Shown: positions 34,282-43,834 of the stretch, one piece after another | Layout of the letters: every line of letters begins with the position of its first letter | How positions within the stretch are numbered: the stretch's first letter is position 1 | Assembly: GCA_021108215.1 (NCBI GenBank) | Contig: JAIORK010000026.1 | Span: 103,397-167,396 of the forward strand | From: a bacterium | GTDB lineage: Bacteria; Oederibacteriota; JAAXVQ01; JAUVAV01 | Length of the DNA: 64,000 nt | Reading direction: 5' to 3' | Notes under the pieces: generated by a model | Database searches by the model: none | What the model was told of the DNA's origin: nothing | The model's input: only the letters and a program-made list of their open reading frames with translations | Program-made: the position numbers and the translations under genes

Positions 34282-35154
34282 TTATTTTTTTATCCCGGCT
34301 GCCAGAAGCAATGCCGCTTCCATCTTTGCGACCGGTGGTTTTTTTCCGGTCCACAAGCGGAATGATTCCGCACCCTGCAAAAGCAGCATTTTCCAACCCG
34401 GAACCACACGATTTTGTTTGCGCGCAGCCCCGGTAAAAAAAGACGTAGGCCGCCTGCCATAGACCAAATCCATCACACATTTTCTTTTCGGCATCCAATC
34501 CTGCGGGATTGGCAAGGGATCGCCTGCTTTGAGCCCCAAGGGTGTGGCATTAACCAAAAGATCAGTTTGTTGCAAACACTGTTTCAGCGCCTCCGTCCCC
34601 GGACGCATCCCCGCAACGTGACTGCACCCCAACGCCTTAACCTCCCGGACTAATTTCCGCAAACGCTTTTCGTCAATATCCACAATCGTTATTTTCCGGA
34701 CATTGGCTTGTGCCAGCGAAATTGCGACGGCCCGGCCGGCACCACCGCCGCCAAGTAGGACCGCTTGTTTCTGATGCAACGTCTGGACCCCTTTTAAGCT
34801 GGCAAGAAAACCAAACCCATCCGTATTATGGCCGACCATTTTCCCGGATTGAAAAACAATGGTGTTGACCGCTTGAATTGCCTTGGCACTGGGAGCAAGT
34901 TGATCCAAAAAAGACATAACTTTTTCTTTATAAGGAATCGTAACATTAACCCCGACCGCACCTAGTTGCTGCAAACTCATCAACAGCATTTTCAACCCCT
35001 GAGGTGGAACACCCAATGGGACATAGGTTACTGCCAAGTTGTAATACATAAAAGCAATATTCTGCATCACCGGCGACAAGGTATGCGTGATAGGCCAGCC
35101 AATCACGCCGGCCAATTTTGTTTCCCCTGTAATAAATGCATGTTTCGGGGCCAT
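34282..35154 (-). CDS. aroE: Shikimate dehydrogenase
   Basis: 290 residues from the ATG at 35154, which has AAGGAGG 9 bases upstream; the longer frame from 35292 lies inside rsmE and is not used. Substrate domain: GVIGWPITHTLSPVMQN and VNVTIPYKEKV with the catalytic Lys, then AVNTIVFQSGKMVGHNTDG. NADP Rossmann domain: AVLLGGGGAGRAVAISLA, IVDIDEKRLRKL, LLVNATPLGLKAGDP and C-terminal LLLQGAESFRLWTG. Reduces 3-dehydroshikimate to shikimate. Works in the same pathway as aroK and aroC, 8-9 kb downstream beyond the pil genes. Confidence 0.95.
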   Translation of the reverse strand: MAPKHAFITGETKLAGVIGWPITHTLSPVMQNIAFMYYNLAVTYVPLGVPPQGLKMLLMSLQQLGAVGVNVTIPYKEKVMSFLDQLAPSAKAIQAVNTIVFQSGKMVGHNTDGFGFLASLKGVQTLHQKQAVLLGGGGAGRAVAISLAQANVRKITIVDIDEKRLRKLVREVKALGCSHVAGMRPGTEALKQCLQQTDLLVNATPLGLKAGDPLPIPQDWMPKRKCVMDLVYGRRPTSFFTGAARKQNRVVPGWKMLLLQGAESFRLWTGKKPPVAKMEAALLLAAGIKK

Positions 35155-35173
35155 AAAAAAACGCCTCCTTATT

Positions 35174-35917
35174 TCAGGAAATGTCCCCCCAAAAAAATTG
35201 TGCCAAAGTAACCGCCGCCACACCGGCTGTTTCAGAGCGCAAAATCCTGGGACCGAGCTTGACCGTGCGAACACCTTTTTTCCGGGCGGCAACTACTTCC
35301 TCTTGGGTAAAACCGCCTTCCGGTCCCACCCAAAGCGAAAGCGCGTCCGGACGTTTGAGACCGGCCAATTGTGCCTGCCATCCCTGCTCCGGCGACTCCG
35401 ATGCTTGAAACAAAATACTCAGATGTTCCTTAGAAACTGTTTCTAAACTCTTCGTAAAACAAATAGGCTGCGCGACCTTCGGTACCACCGTACGGCCTGA
35501 CTGACGAACTGCCTGCCGCGCGATTTCCTGCCAGCGGTCGAAACGGTGTTCCCGTCCATCCACCAGTTTCATCTGTGAAAAACCGGAAATAACCGGAACA
35601 ATCCCAGCAACACCCAGCTCTGTGGTTTTCTGAATAATCCAGTCTAATTTACTCCCCTTGGCAAACCCCTGAAACAATGTCACTGCAAGCGGAGACTCGG
35701 GCTGGTGTTGGGATACCTCACCCAGTATGAGTTCAACGCTATTTTTTAAAAAGTGAATAATTCGGGCATGGTATTCTTTGCCCCGGCCGTCCGAAATCAA
35801 TACCGGATCATTGGGCTTAAGCCGAAGAATGCGGCAATGGTGGGCATCACCGCCGGACAACAGCAGTGGCCGGGTCTGAAAATCTTCCGGTGTCAGGATA
35901 AATCGCGGCAGTCCCAT
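35174..35917 (-). CDS. rsmE: 16S rRNA (uracil-N3) methyltransferase RsmE
   Basis: 247 residues. PUA-like N-terminal part with DAHHCRILRLKPNDPVLISDG, then the SPOUT domain: VTLFQGFAKGSKLDWIIQKTTELGV (the conserved K..klE..iqKatELGV block), RWQEIARQAVRQSGRTVVP, and the knot LSLWVGPEGGFTQEEV... KLGPRILRSETAGVAA. Methylates U1498 of 16S rRNA. 19 bases before aroE and 12 bases after the TolB-like gene. Confidence 0.95.
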   Translation of the reverse strand: MGLPRFILTPEDFQTRPLLLSGGDAHHCRILRLKPNDPVLISDGRGKEYHARIIHFLKNSVELILGEVSQHQPESPLAVTLFQGFAKGSKLDWIIQKTTELGVAGIVPVISGFSQMKLVDGREHRFDRWQEIARQAVRQSGRTVVPKVAQPICFTKSLETVSKEHLSILFQASESPEQGWQAQLAGLKRPDALSLWVGPEGGFTQEEVVAARKKGVRTVKLGPRILRSETAGVAAVTLAQFFWGDIS

Positions 35918-35929
35918 CAGAATCGACGA

Positions 35930-36985
35930 CTACCAGTGCGGATCAAAACAGCTGCCCGTTTTGGTTATTTTCCGCTGCCGCGTACCGTCCAAATTCATAA
36001 CCCATACATCTGAGGAGACTTCCTGATCTCCGGACCCCACATTACCTTCGCTGACCTTTTCCATAATACAGGCCATCTTTTTACCGCTGGGCGAGAAAGC
36101 CGGGCCGGAAAGTTCTGCGGCAAAATCTTGGGGGGTCAATGGATACGCTTCGAAATCAAGGCTGAAACGTTTGGACATAACCATAATAATTTTATCCAGT
36201 TCAAAGGCAACCAAATGGCTGTCATAGGCCCAGACAACCGTCCCCAAATGATATGGCACTTGATTAAAAGGCTTCATCAAGTCCGTTTCCAGCTTGCCAT
36301 CCTTACGGATATTTCCGATATGGCTGACATTGTCATGCTTACTCGGACCGGAACCTGCCAAATACTGCATATCAGGAGAAAGTGAGTGAACTTCGGTCAT
36401 AAAACTGTTTTTAGGCAGGCGGATGGTTTCCCTCTGCAAACCGGTCTGGACATCATAACCATATAAAATTGTGGGAAAGTCCTTTTCCTGTACATACAAC
36501 ACGCTGCTGTCCGGTTTCCAGCTTAGCCGCATGTCCCGGGCCTTGATTTTTTTATCTTTGGCAACGCTCTTTATCTCCGTACCATCGGCATTCATGGCAA
36601 TCAACGCAATTTTATCCCCAATGGGTGAATCACTGTCATACTGAAAAAAAGCAATTTTAGTGTGTTCCAAATTCCAGACCGGACGGCACTTATACTCCAG
36701 TGTATCGGTCAACTGCTTCATGTCCTCGCCCGCAGGCGTAATCGTGTGTATCTGGGTATAATCGTCCACGACGCTGACGAATACGATTAGAGCCGTATCA
36801 TCAATTCCTTCCAAATACTTACTCATACCGCTCTGTTTCATACTAAGTTCACGTTTTTTCTCGCGAACTTTGGAAAGACGTTTTTTAAAAGAACCCGTTT
36901 GCTGGACACAACTGACCGCAAAACCGGCAACAAGAATCATCACCAGAATATTTCGCCAACGCTTTCGCACCATGAAACGTTCCAT
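35930..36985 (-). CDS. TolB-like beta-propeller lipoprotein
   Basis: 351 residues from the ATG at 36985 (AGGAGG 7 bases upstream); the frame extends to 37171 into dnaJ but without a signal. Signal MERFMVRKRWRNILVMILV with lipobox AVSC (Cys26). A charged helix (FKKRLSKVREKKRELSM) precedes WD40/PD40-type blades: TPAGEDMKQLTDTLEYKCRPVWN, KIALIAMNADGTEIKSV, GPAFSPSGKKMACIM and DVWVMNLDGTRQRKITK. Resembles TolB propellers, but no tolQRA or pal is nearby, so a periplasmic sensor or scaffold is equally likely. Lies between dnaJ and rsmE. Confidence 0.8.
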   Translation of the reverse strand: MERFMVRKRWRNILVMILVAGFAVSCVQQTGSFKKRLSKVREKKRELSMKQSGMSKYLEGIDDTALIVFVSVVDDYTQIHTITPAGEDMKQLTDTLEYKCRPVWNLEHTKIAFFQYDSDSPIGDKIALIAMNADGTEIKSVAKDKKIKARDMRLSWKPDSSVLYVQEKDFPTILYGYDVQTGLQRETIRLPKNSFMTEVHSLSPDMQYLAGSGPSKHDNVSHIGNIRKDGKLETDLMKPFNQVPYHLGTVVWAYDSHLVAFELDKIIMVMSKRFSLDFEAYPLTPQDFAAELSGPAFSPSGKKMACIMEKVSEGNVGSGDQEVSSDVWVMNLDGTRQRKITKTGSCFDPHW

Positions 36986-37100
36986 ACGCATGCCTCCTGT
37001 AACATCACATGTTCTAGATAGACAATTTAAAATTTTAACCTGGAATAAAAAATCTGTCCAGTGCCGAAGACATGAATTGGCAACCGGCAGACGCCAAACC

Positions 37101-38234
37101 TTAAAGTTTGCGGACGTGTTCCTTAAACCGCCGAACATCAGGATACGCTTCAGGTCCGGTAATCTTAACAAATTCTTTAAGCAGCATCGCCTGTTTGTTG
37201 TTTAACTTAGCCGGAGTCTCGACCACCACGGTCACCATCTGATCGCCGGTGCCCAGCCCGCGCAGGTTGGAAAATCCCTTGCCGCGCATGCGAAAAGTCT
37301 TGCCGGTCTGTGTCCCTGCCGGCACCTTCATGGAAACCATTCCCTGCAGCGTGGGAACCTCGATTTCCCCTCCCAATGCCGCAATGGTAAACGGAACCGG
37401 AATCTCGCACCGTACGTTCTCGTCCTCACGTATAAAAAGTTCGTGATTTCTGACTTGGATCACAACGTAGAGATCCCCTCGCGGACCGCCATTCATACCG
37501 GCCTCGCCTTCACCCGATATCTTCAAACGGCTCCCGGTATCCACCCCGGTAGGAATTTTGACTGAAATTTTCCGAATCGTTCGCCGCCGACCTTCACCGC
37601 GACACGTTGTGCAGGGCTGTTCTGCAATCCGGCCTGTACCTTCACACGTAGGACAGGTACGCATGACAGAGAAAAATCCCTGTGCCATACGAACTTGTCC
37701 GGCACCCTGACAGGTGTGACAGATTTTCCTGTGTGTTCCCGGTTTGGTCCCCTGACCGTTGCAGGTGTCGCAAGTCTCCATACGCGGAATCTCCAAGTTG
37801 ACTTCCTTGCCTTTGGCACTGTCCATAAAATTGATTGTCAAATCATAACGCAGATCAGACCCGCGTCGCGCCCGCGACTGGGTACTCCGGCCTGTCCGGC
37901 CGCCCGCACCACCAAAGAAACCCTCGAAAATCTCCGAAAACATGTCCCCCATATCGCCAAAATCCGAGAAACCGCCGCCTGAAAATCCACCGCCACCGGC
38001 TTGCGCATTGACCCCGGCATGTCCAAATTGATCATAGGTCGCTTTTTTCTTGGAATCCTTGAGAACCTCATAGGCTTCATTAATTTCCTTAAACTTGTCT
38101 TCCGCGCCCTTATTCCCCGGATTGGCATCCGGGTGATATTTTTTAGCCATATTGCGATAGGCCCGTTTGATGGAATCATCATTGGAACCGCGCTCAACAC
38201 CCAGCACCTCATAATAATCACGTTTAGTCGCCAT
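37101..38234 (-). CDS. dnaJ: Chaperone protein DnaJ
   Basis: 377 residues, complete type I layout. J domain 1-70 with the HPD motif in KKYHPDANPG, a Gly/Phe-rich segment (GGGGFSGGGFSDFGDMGDMF), four zinc-binding CxxCxGxG repeats (CDTCNGQG, CHTCQGAG, CPTCEGTG, CTTCRGEG), and the substrate-binding C-terminal domains (FTIAALGGEIEVPTLQG). Stimulates DnaK ATPase. Follows dnaK by 157 bases in the hrcA-grpE-dnaK-dnaJ order. Confidence 0.97.
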   Translation of the reverse strand: MATKRDYYEVLGVERGSNDDSIKRAYRNMAKKYHPDANPGNKGAEDKFKEINEAYEVLKDSKKKATYDQFGHAGVNAQAGGGGFSGGGFSDFGDMGDMFSEIFEGFFGGAGGRTGRSTQSRARRGSDLRYDLTINFMDSAKGKEVNLEIPRMETCDTCNGQGTKPGTHRKICHTCQGAGQVRMAQGFFSVMRTCPTCEGTGRIAEQPCTTCRGEGRRRTIRKISVKIPTGVDTGSRLKISGEGEAGMNGGPRGDLYVVIQVRNHELFIREDENVRCEIPVPFTIAALGGEIEVPTLQGMVSMKVPAGTQTGKTFRMRGKGFSNLRGLGTGDQMVTVVVETPAKLNNKQAMLLKEFVKITGPEAYPDVRRFKEHVRKL

Positions 38235-38391
38235 AATTCACCTCAAATAAAACGCTTCTGTTTTCCCCTGCCGCTTGGCTGAAAAAAACATCATTAATAT
38301 TAAAAAGACCGCAGCATTGTCCTTTGAAGGTCATCGGATCTTCTGCCGCGGCCTTGAAACATCATCCTCATGCGTACCGGATCATCAAAAA

Positions 38392-40314
38392 CTATTTCTT
38401 GCTTTCCTGACCATCCTCAGCCTGGTATTCCGCCTCGACAACATCCTCTTCTTTTTTATCCTCCGCCGTGCCGGAAGCCGCCTCCTGTTGGGCAGCGCCG
38501 CCTTCCTTGTCGGCCGAAGCCTTGGCGTAAACAGCTTCCCCTACTTTTTGTGCCATTTTTTCAACTTTATCGCAGGCAGCTTCGATCTCATCGGCATCTT
38601 GTTTTTCTAAAGACTTTTTCAAATCCTCAATCGACTTCTTCACCTGATCTTTGACTGCACCCTCAATTTTATCTCCGTGCTCATCCAGAATTTTTTCCGT
38701 ATTGTAGACCAGCGAATCACCACGGTTTTTTGCTTCCACTGCATGCCGCTTTTTCTTGTCATCCCCGGCATTGGATTCAGACTCCTTAACCATACGATCA
38801 ATTTCAGTATCATCCAGACCTGAGCTGGCCGTGATGGTAATTTTCTGTTCCCGGCCGGTTCCCAAATCCTTGGCCGAAACATGCACAATACCATTGGCAT
38901 CAATGTCAAATGTCACCTCAATCTGAGGAACACCCCGCGGTGCCGACGGAATCCCGGTTAAATCAAATCTGCCCAGAGTACGGTTGTCATCCGCCATCTC
39001 TCTTTCACCCTGCAAGACGCGAATGGAAACCGTGGACTGGTTATCTGCGGCTGTGGAAAAAATCTGGCTTTTCTTGCTGGGAATAGTCGTGTTGCGCTCA
39101 ATCAACTTGGTGGAAACCCCGCCCAGCGTCTCAATCCCCAAAGAGAGGGGCGTCACATCCAGCAAAAGGACATCCTTCACATCCCCTTTGAGCACTCCGG
39201 CTTGAATCGCAGCACCCAAGGCAACCACTTCGTCGGGATTGACGCCCTTATTCGGTTCACGACCAAAAAATTCTTTAACCTTTTGCTGTACCATAGGCAT
39301 GCGTGTCTGGCCGCCCACCAGGATCACTTCATGAATATCACTTGCGGAATATCCGGCATCTTTCAACGCCTTTTGCATCGGTTCCATGGTCCGATCCACC
39401 AGATGGCCGGCCAATTGCTCAAACCGCGCCCGGCTTAAAGACATTACCAAATGTTTGGGCCCCGAGGCATCCGCAGTGATAAACGGCAGATTGATCTCGG
39501 TCTGGGTTGTAGAGGAAAGTTCGCACTTGGCCTTTTCCGCGCCCTCTTTGAGCCGCTGCAACGCCATTTTATCCTGACGCAGATCAATGGCATTTTCCTT
39601 TTTAAATTCATCCGCCAGCCAATCAATAATCATCTGGTCAAAATCATCGCCGCCTAAATGGGTATCACCGTTGGTTGACTTTACTTCAAAAACACCGTCG
39701 CCCAATTCAAGAACAGAAATATCATATGTTCCGCCGCCCAGATCATAGACCACAATTTTCTGATTTTTCTTTTTATCCATACCATATGCCAACGCGGCCG
39801 CAGTGGGTTCATTGATAATACGCAGCACATTCAACCCGGAAATTTTTCCGGCATCCTTGGTCGCCTGACGCTGGCTGTCATTAAAATAAGCCGGCACAGT
39901 GATGACCGCGTCCGTAACTTCTTCGCCCAGGTAGGCTTCTGCATCTGTTTTTAATTTCTGCAAAAGCATGGCGGAAATTTCCGGCGGCGCATACGCCTTG
40001 CCCTGCGCCTCAACACGGACATCGCCGTTGGATGCCGCCATGGTTTTGTACGGCACCATTTTTTCTTCGTCACTCGCTTCGTCAAACCGGCGACCCATAA
40101 ATCGCTTAATGGAAAAAATGGTGTTCTCCGGATTGGTAACTGCCTGACGCTTGGCAACCTGACCGACCAGGCGTTCATTACTTTTTGCAAACCCCACAAT
40201 TGAGGGCGTCGTCCGCGTCCCCTCTGCATTGGGAATAACCACCGCTTCGCCGCTTTGCATGGCTGCCATACATGAATTGGTTGTCCCCAGATCAATTCCG
40301 ATTACTTTTCCCAT
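38392..40314 (-). CDS. dnaK: Chaperone protein DnaK (Hsp70)
   Basis: 640 residues. Actin-fold ATPase with [29 protein letters not shown] and [13 protein letters not shown], the linker [19 protein letters not shown], the substrate domain, and a lid with an acidic tail ([19 protein letters not shown]). Folds and protects proteins with DnaJ and GrpE. AAAGGAAG precedes the ATG. Nothing unusual in the sequence. Confidence 0.98.
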   Translation of the reverse strand: MGKVIGIDLGTTNSCMAAMQSGEAVVIPNAEGTRTTPSIVGFAKSNERLVGQVAKRQAVTNPENTIFSIKRFMGRRFDEASDEEKMVPYKTMAASNGDVRVEAQGKAYAPPEISAMLLQKLKTDAEAYLGEEVTDAVITVPAYFNDSQRQATKDAGKISGLNVLRIINEPTAAALAYGMDKKKNQKIVVYDLGGGTYDISVLELGDGVFEVKSTNGDTHLGGDDFDQMIIDWLADEFKKENAIDLRQDKMALQRLKEGAEKAKCELSSTTQTEINLPFITADASGPKHLVMSLSRARFEQLAGHLVDRTMEPMQKALKDAGYSASDIHEVILVGGQTRMPMVQQKVKEFFGREPNKGVNPDEVVALGAAIQAGVLKGDVKDVLLLDVTPLSLGIETLGGVSTKLIERNTTIPSKKSQIFSTAADNQSTVSIRVLQGEREMADDNRTLGRFDLTGIPSAPRGVPQIEVTFDIDANGIVHVSAKDLGTGREQKITITASSGLDDTEIDRMVKESESNAGDDKKKRHAVEAKNRGDSLVYNTEKILDEHGDKIEGAVKDQVKKSIEDLKKSLEKQDADEIEAACDKVEKMAQKVGEAVYAKASADKEGGAAQQEAASGTAEDKKEEDVVEAEYQAEDGQESKK

Positions 40315-40358
40315 TATTTTACTTCCTTTCCGTATTCATTTATTTCCGCAAATCAACA

Positions 40359-41000
40359 TTAATGCTTGGCGACCTTGACCATGGCAGGTCTGACGACTTT
40401 GCCGTTTAAGGTATAGCCTTTTTGTAAAATGGCAATCACCGTATCATCCGCCACACTTTTGTCGTCCACTCGCTGCAATGCCTGATGGATCGCCGGATCA
40501 AAAACACATGGTGTTTTCTCAATTCGCGTAACACCCGATTTTTCCAATGATTTTATAAACTGACGATAAATCAGTTGCACACCCTCAATCACTTTTTTAA
40601 CATCTGTCGACTTCTGCGTGTGTTCCAAGGTACGTTCCAGGTTATCCACCACCGGGAGAATTTCCATGAGTAAATCTTCGCCGGCATAGCGGAGCAAATC
40701 AGTGCGATCCCGGTTCATTCTTTTTTTATAGTTTTCCAATTCAGCCAAGGCTCTCAAGTAGCGATCATAATTTAAATTTGCCTTCTCTTCCTGTTCTTTA
40801 ATGGCTTTTTTCAGCGCACTGATCTCATCATGGGTCACCGCACCATCGGAAACGCCATCATCCTCATCAAAGGCTTTGGTCGGGTCCGAAGAACCGGGAA
40901 AAGCATTTCCCAGAGTATTGATGGTGCCCTCCTGGACCGAATCACTTGTTGATTCCCGCTTTTTCGAAGATTTTTTTTCTTCTGAATTTTCATACCACAT
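40359..41000 (-). CDS. grpE: Nucleotide exchange factor GrpE
   Basis: 213 residues. A charged disordered N-terminus (SEEKKSSKKRESTSDS) and a long helix (ALKKAIKEQEEKANLNYDRYLRALAELENYKKR) lead to the beta domain with GVTRIEKTPCVFDPAIHQAL and ILQKGYTLNGKVVRPAMVKV, all standard GrpE signatures. Exchanges ADP on DnaK. The GGCGG ribosome-binding site overlaps the edge of a dispersed repeat lying just upstream. Confidence 0.95.
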   Translation of the reverse strand: MWYENSEEKKSSKKRESTSDSVQEGTINTLGNAFPGSSDPTKAFDEDDGVSDGAVTHDEISALKKAIKEQEEKANLNYDRYLRALAELENYKKRMNRDRTDLLRYAGEDLLMEILPVVDNLERTLEHTQKSTDVKKVIEGVQLIYRQFIKSLEKSGVTRIEKTPCVFDPAIHQALQRVDDKSVADDTVIAILQKGYTLNGKVVRPAMVKVAKH

Positions 41001-41012
41001 AGTATCACCGCC

Positions 41013-41080
41013 TTTATCGTGCTAACGCTTCATTGGCGGGCAGACTGCCCGGCTTGCCCGGCGGATGCCGGTAAACCTGT
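41013..41080 (+). repeat. Dispersed palindromic repeat between hrcA and grpE
   Basis: Contains TTTATCGTGCTAACG, then a hairpin GGCGGGCA-GAC-TGCCCGGC, then GCCCGGCGGATGCCGGTAA. Its ordered blocks match the copy at 29381-29455 inside pilQ and the centre matches 63838-63885. The first block also recurs at 47377-47400 (TTTATCGTGCTAATGTTTCATCA). Lies in the 118-base hrcA-grpE gap and reaches the grpE ribosome-binding site. Confidence 0.55.
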
Positions 41081-41118
41081 AAATTTTCATTACACGATTA
41101 CGCCATCTTAGCCAACAC

Positions 41119-42150
41119 TTATTTGATGTTTATTATTTCCGCCAATACATCCGCTGTATTTTTTATCAGCGGAATAATTTTTCCATACGCCATACGTATC
41201 GGGCCAATCACACCGATACGAACTGTTTTGCTTTTGCGCGACAAAATTTCCTCGGAAACCAGGGACAACACCGGCATGGCCTCTGCCATGGCACGTTCAT
41301 TAATCACCACACGCACACCTTGCCGTTCAATCCCGGGCGCTTCTAAAGAACGTACGAACTGTTCCCTCTGATCCAGCAATGTCAGCAGTTGTCGTGTCGC
41401 CGGCAAATTGTTGAATTCCGGCTGTTCCATTAAATTTGATGCCCCTTCAATGCGCACGGCACGGTCCAAACCGCTTAAATGCATTCCGGTCCAGCGCAGA
41501 GCACGTCTTAACAACTTGAGGGTGTTGCGCTCCAACCCCGGCCAGGCCACCTTGGCCAGCCGTTCCAACTCATCCGCCGTCCGTCCTCTTGCCCTGCGGT
41601 TGACGAGATCCGCCACCTGTTTAATTAACAGCGTTCCCAGTGTCTCCTCCGTAGAAAACACTTTATGAAATTCATCGCCCGCCATGGTATGAACGATCAC
41701 CAAAAGACGATGCCGGCTCAATGACACCAACTGTAAATGGGCCAACCGTTCCTCGATTGTGCTCGACATCCAAGTCACGGCCAGCAATTGGGAAGAAACC
41801 GCCAACACCTTGGCCGTTAAACCGATCAGCTTGTCCTCTTCCTGCACATGTTTAAGCAATTCATAATAAGGCCGCCGGCGATCCATGCCATCCCCCCCCG
41901 ACGGGGGCAATAAGGCTTCCACAAAAAAACGGTATGCCTTCACCGTAGGAATTTTTCCGGCTGAAGTATACGGGTGAATTAAATACCCCTTCTCCTCTAA
42001 TGTTGCGAGAATACTCCGGACAGTGGCCGACCTGTAGGGGAACCCATAGTGCCGGCATAGTTGCTGCGAGCTCACCGGTTCGGCTGATGCAATGTACTGC
42101 TCAATCACGGCAACCATGACAGTTTGTTCTCTGGATAAGACTAATTCCAT
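41119..42150 (-). CDS. hrcA: Heat-inducible transcription repressor HrcA
   Basis: 343 residues. N-terminal winged helix (VIEQYIASAEPVSSQQLCRHYGFPYRSATVRSILATLEEKGYL, then HPYTSAGKIPTVKAYRFFV), the GAF-like middle, and C-terminal VRIGVIGPIRMAYGKIIPLI, all HrcA hallmarks. It normally binds CIRCE upstream of its own operon, yet no TTAGCACTC-N9-GAGTGCTAA is visible before hrcA, grpE, dnaK or dnaJ. First gene of the heat-shock cluster, 76 bases after the GH57 gene. Confidence 0.95.
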   Translation of the reverse strand: MELVLSREQTVMVAVIEQYIASAEPVSSQQLCRHYGFPYRSATVRSILATLEEKGYLIHPYTSAGKIPTVKAYRFFVEALLPPSGGDGMDRRRPYYELLKHVQEEDKLIGLTAKVLAVSSQLLAVTWMSSTIEERLAHLQLVSLSRHRLLVIVHTMAGDEFHKVFSTEETLGTLLIKQVADLVNRRARGRTADELERLAKVAWPGLERNTLKLLRRALRWTGMHLSGLDRAVRIEGASNLMEQPEFNNLPATRQLLTLLDQREQFVRSLEAPGIERQGVRVVINERAMAEAMPVLSLVSEEILSRKSKTVRIGVIGPIRMAYGKIIPLIKNTADVLAEIINIK

Positions 42151-42226
42151 TCCATCAATCCTTCAATCACTGCCGGCAAAGATACCGCCCAGTCATAGAC
42201 CGGACGTGCATAACCACCCGCAGGGA

Positions 42227-43819
42227 TCACCCATTCTTAGACTGGTAAACTTCATAACTGATATCAGAAAAAATATTGTCCTTATATTCAATATCGGACA
42301 TCCAATCGAGATCTAAACGATTATGTTTAATATCAAAATAAAGCCGCGTAAACCTGCCCAAATGATCTTTGGTTCTTTTAATCGCATATTCCACCATCGT
42401 GCCGGTCTTCATAATAAAGGCCCAATCCGAACTTTGCGCCAACAATAATTCACGTGCCGCCTGATTCAGTGCCCGGCGTTCAAGATAACTGGGTTCCTGA
42501 TAGGTATCGGCCAGCTCGATCATCCGTTCCGCCGCCTTGTGCAAATGCTTGTAAACCCAGTCATTGGACCCATCCAGCCATTGTTCATGATACCCTTTAT
42601 ATCCCCAGGATGACATGTTGGGTGACACAACCTGCAAGCTCGGATTTTCCTTCAGATATTCCGGCGCGGTAACCACGCTTAATTCATCCTGATCAAAATG
42701 AATTTTCCTAAAAAGATTTTCCAAAAATTGCGGACCTTCATACCACCAATGGCCGTATAGCTCCGCGTCATAGGGTGAAACGATCAAGGGGTTTTTATGA
42801 ATCAACCCCTTGAGATACGTTGCCTGCTTTTGACGGTTGAACATAAAATTCCCCGCATGGTCAGCCGTCATCGCGCGGGCCAGGTCCTGATTATACGGTT
42901 CCTTGTGATCCTGCTCACCGGTTATTTTGTAATATTTTATCCCGGTCGGTATCCTAAATCCATCTCCATGAATATACGGACGAATATAGTCATACTCTAA
43001 ATCAAAACCAATATCGCGATAAAACTCCCGGTAATTGCAATCCCCGGGATATCCTTCCTTAGAGCTCCAGACCTGCTTGGAAGATTCAACATCCCGGCCG
43101 AACGCCGCAATACCACTACGTGTATAAACCGGCGCATAAATACCGTATTTAGGACGGGGCGTTCCATGAAAAACCCCGTGTGTATCCATATAAAAAAAAC
43201 GAATTCCACAATCCCGTAAAATTTCATCCATCCCTGGTTCAAAACCGCATTCCGGCAACCAGATACCACGGGGTTTGACCCCCAAATACTTTTCATGTGT
43301 CTGGACCGCCACAGCAATCTGGGCACGCTGGGCTGTTTTATTGACCATCAAGGGAAGATAACCATGGGTGGCGCCGCATGTAATAATTTCAAGATATCCC
43401 AAATCCTGAAATTTCCGAAATGCTTCAATCAAATTCCGATGATACTTTTCCTCAAACAGCCAACGGGAATGCCGAAAACGCTCCAAATACATCTGGGCTG
43501 TATTGTTGAATTCAGACTGCCAGCGGGTCCGCTCCACCTCTTTTTCCGCCAGCTCAATCAACAGATTGATGTGTTTGATATAGCGTTCCTGCAAAAGCGG
43601 ATCAGCAAACATGGTCAATAACGGCGGTGTCAATGACAGAGTCAACCGAAAATGAACACCATCCGCCGACAAAGATTCACACATATCAATCAGTGGAATG
43701 TATGTCTCTGTAATCGCTTCGTAAAACCAGTCTTCTTCAAGAAAGTCTTCATGCTCAGGATGCCGCACATAAGGCAAATGGGCATGCAGTACCATCATTA
43801 AATATCCAATTTCCGCCAT
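42227..43819 (-). CDS. GH57 glycoside hydrolase, 1,4-alpha-glucan branching enzyme type
   Basis: 530 residues, the length of bacterial GH57 branching enzymes. N-terminal MVLHAHLPYVRHPE, the nucleophile motif GIWLPECGFEP (Glu190) and the acid motif VSPYDAELYGHWWYEGP (Asp351). The C-terminal helical domain (DUF1957) has SSWGYKGYHEQWLDGSNDWVYKHLH and LLAQSSDWAFIMKTGT. Expected to cut an alpha-1,4 glucan and form alpha-1,6 branches in glycogen, in the cytoplasm (no signal). Follows the DUF4912 gene by 15 bases, a pairing that implies joint work on glycogen. No other glycogen gene is nearby. Confidence 0.93.
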   Translation of the reverse strand: MAEIGYLMMVLHAHLPYVRHPEHEDFLEEDWFYEAITETYIPLIDMCESLSADGVHFRLTLSLTPPLLTMFADPLLQERYIKHINLLIELAEKEVERTRWQSEFNNTAQMYLERFRHSRWLFEEKYHRNLIEAFRKFQDLGYLEIITCGATHGYLPLMVNKTAQRAQIAVAVQTHEKYLGVKPRGIWLPECGFEPGMDEILRDCGIRFFYMDTHGVFHGTPRPKYGIYAPVYTRSGIAAFGRDVESSKQVWSSKEGYPGDCNYREFYRDIGFDLEYDYIRPYIHGDGFRIPTGIKYYKITGEQDHKEPYNQDLARAMTADHAGNFMFNRQKQATYLKGLIHKNPLIVSPYDAELYGHWWYEGPQFLENLFRKIHFDQDELSVVTAPEYLKENPSLQVVSPNMSSWGYKGYHEQWLDGSNDWVYKHLHKAAERMIELADTYQEPSYLERRALNQAARELLLAQSSDWAFIMKTGTMVEYAIKRTKDHLGRFTRLYFDIKHNRLDLDWMSDIEYKDNIFSDISYEVYQSKNG

Positions 43820-43834
43820 GGTTGCTCCCGCGAA

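Noticed and set aside
41018..41024. GTGCTAA as part of a CIRCE operator
   Set aside because: The partner half-site TTAGCACTC is absent at the right distance, and the sequence belongs to a dispersed repeat.
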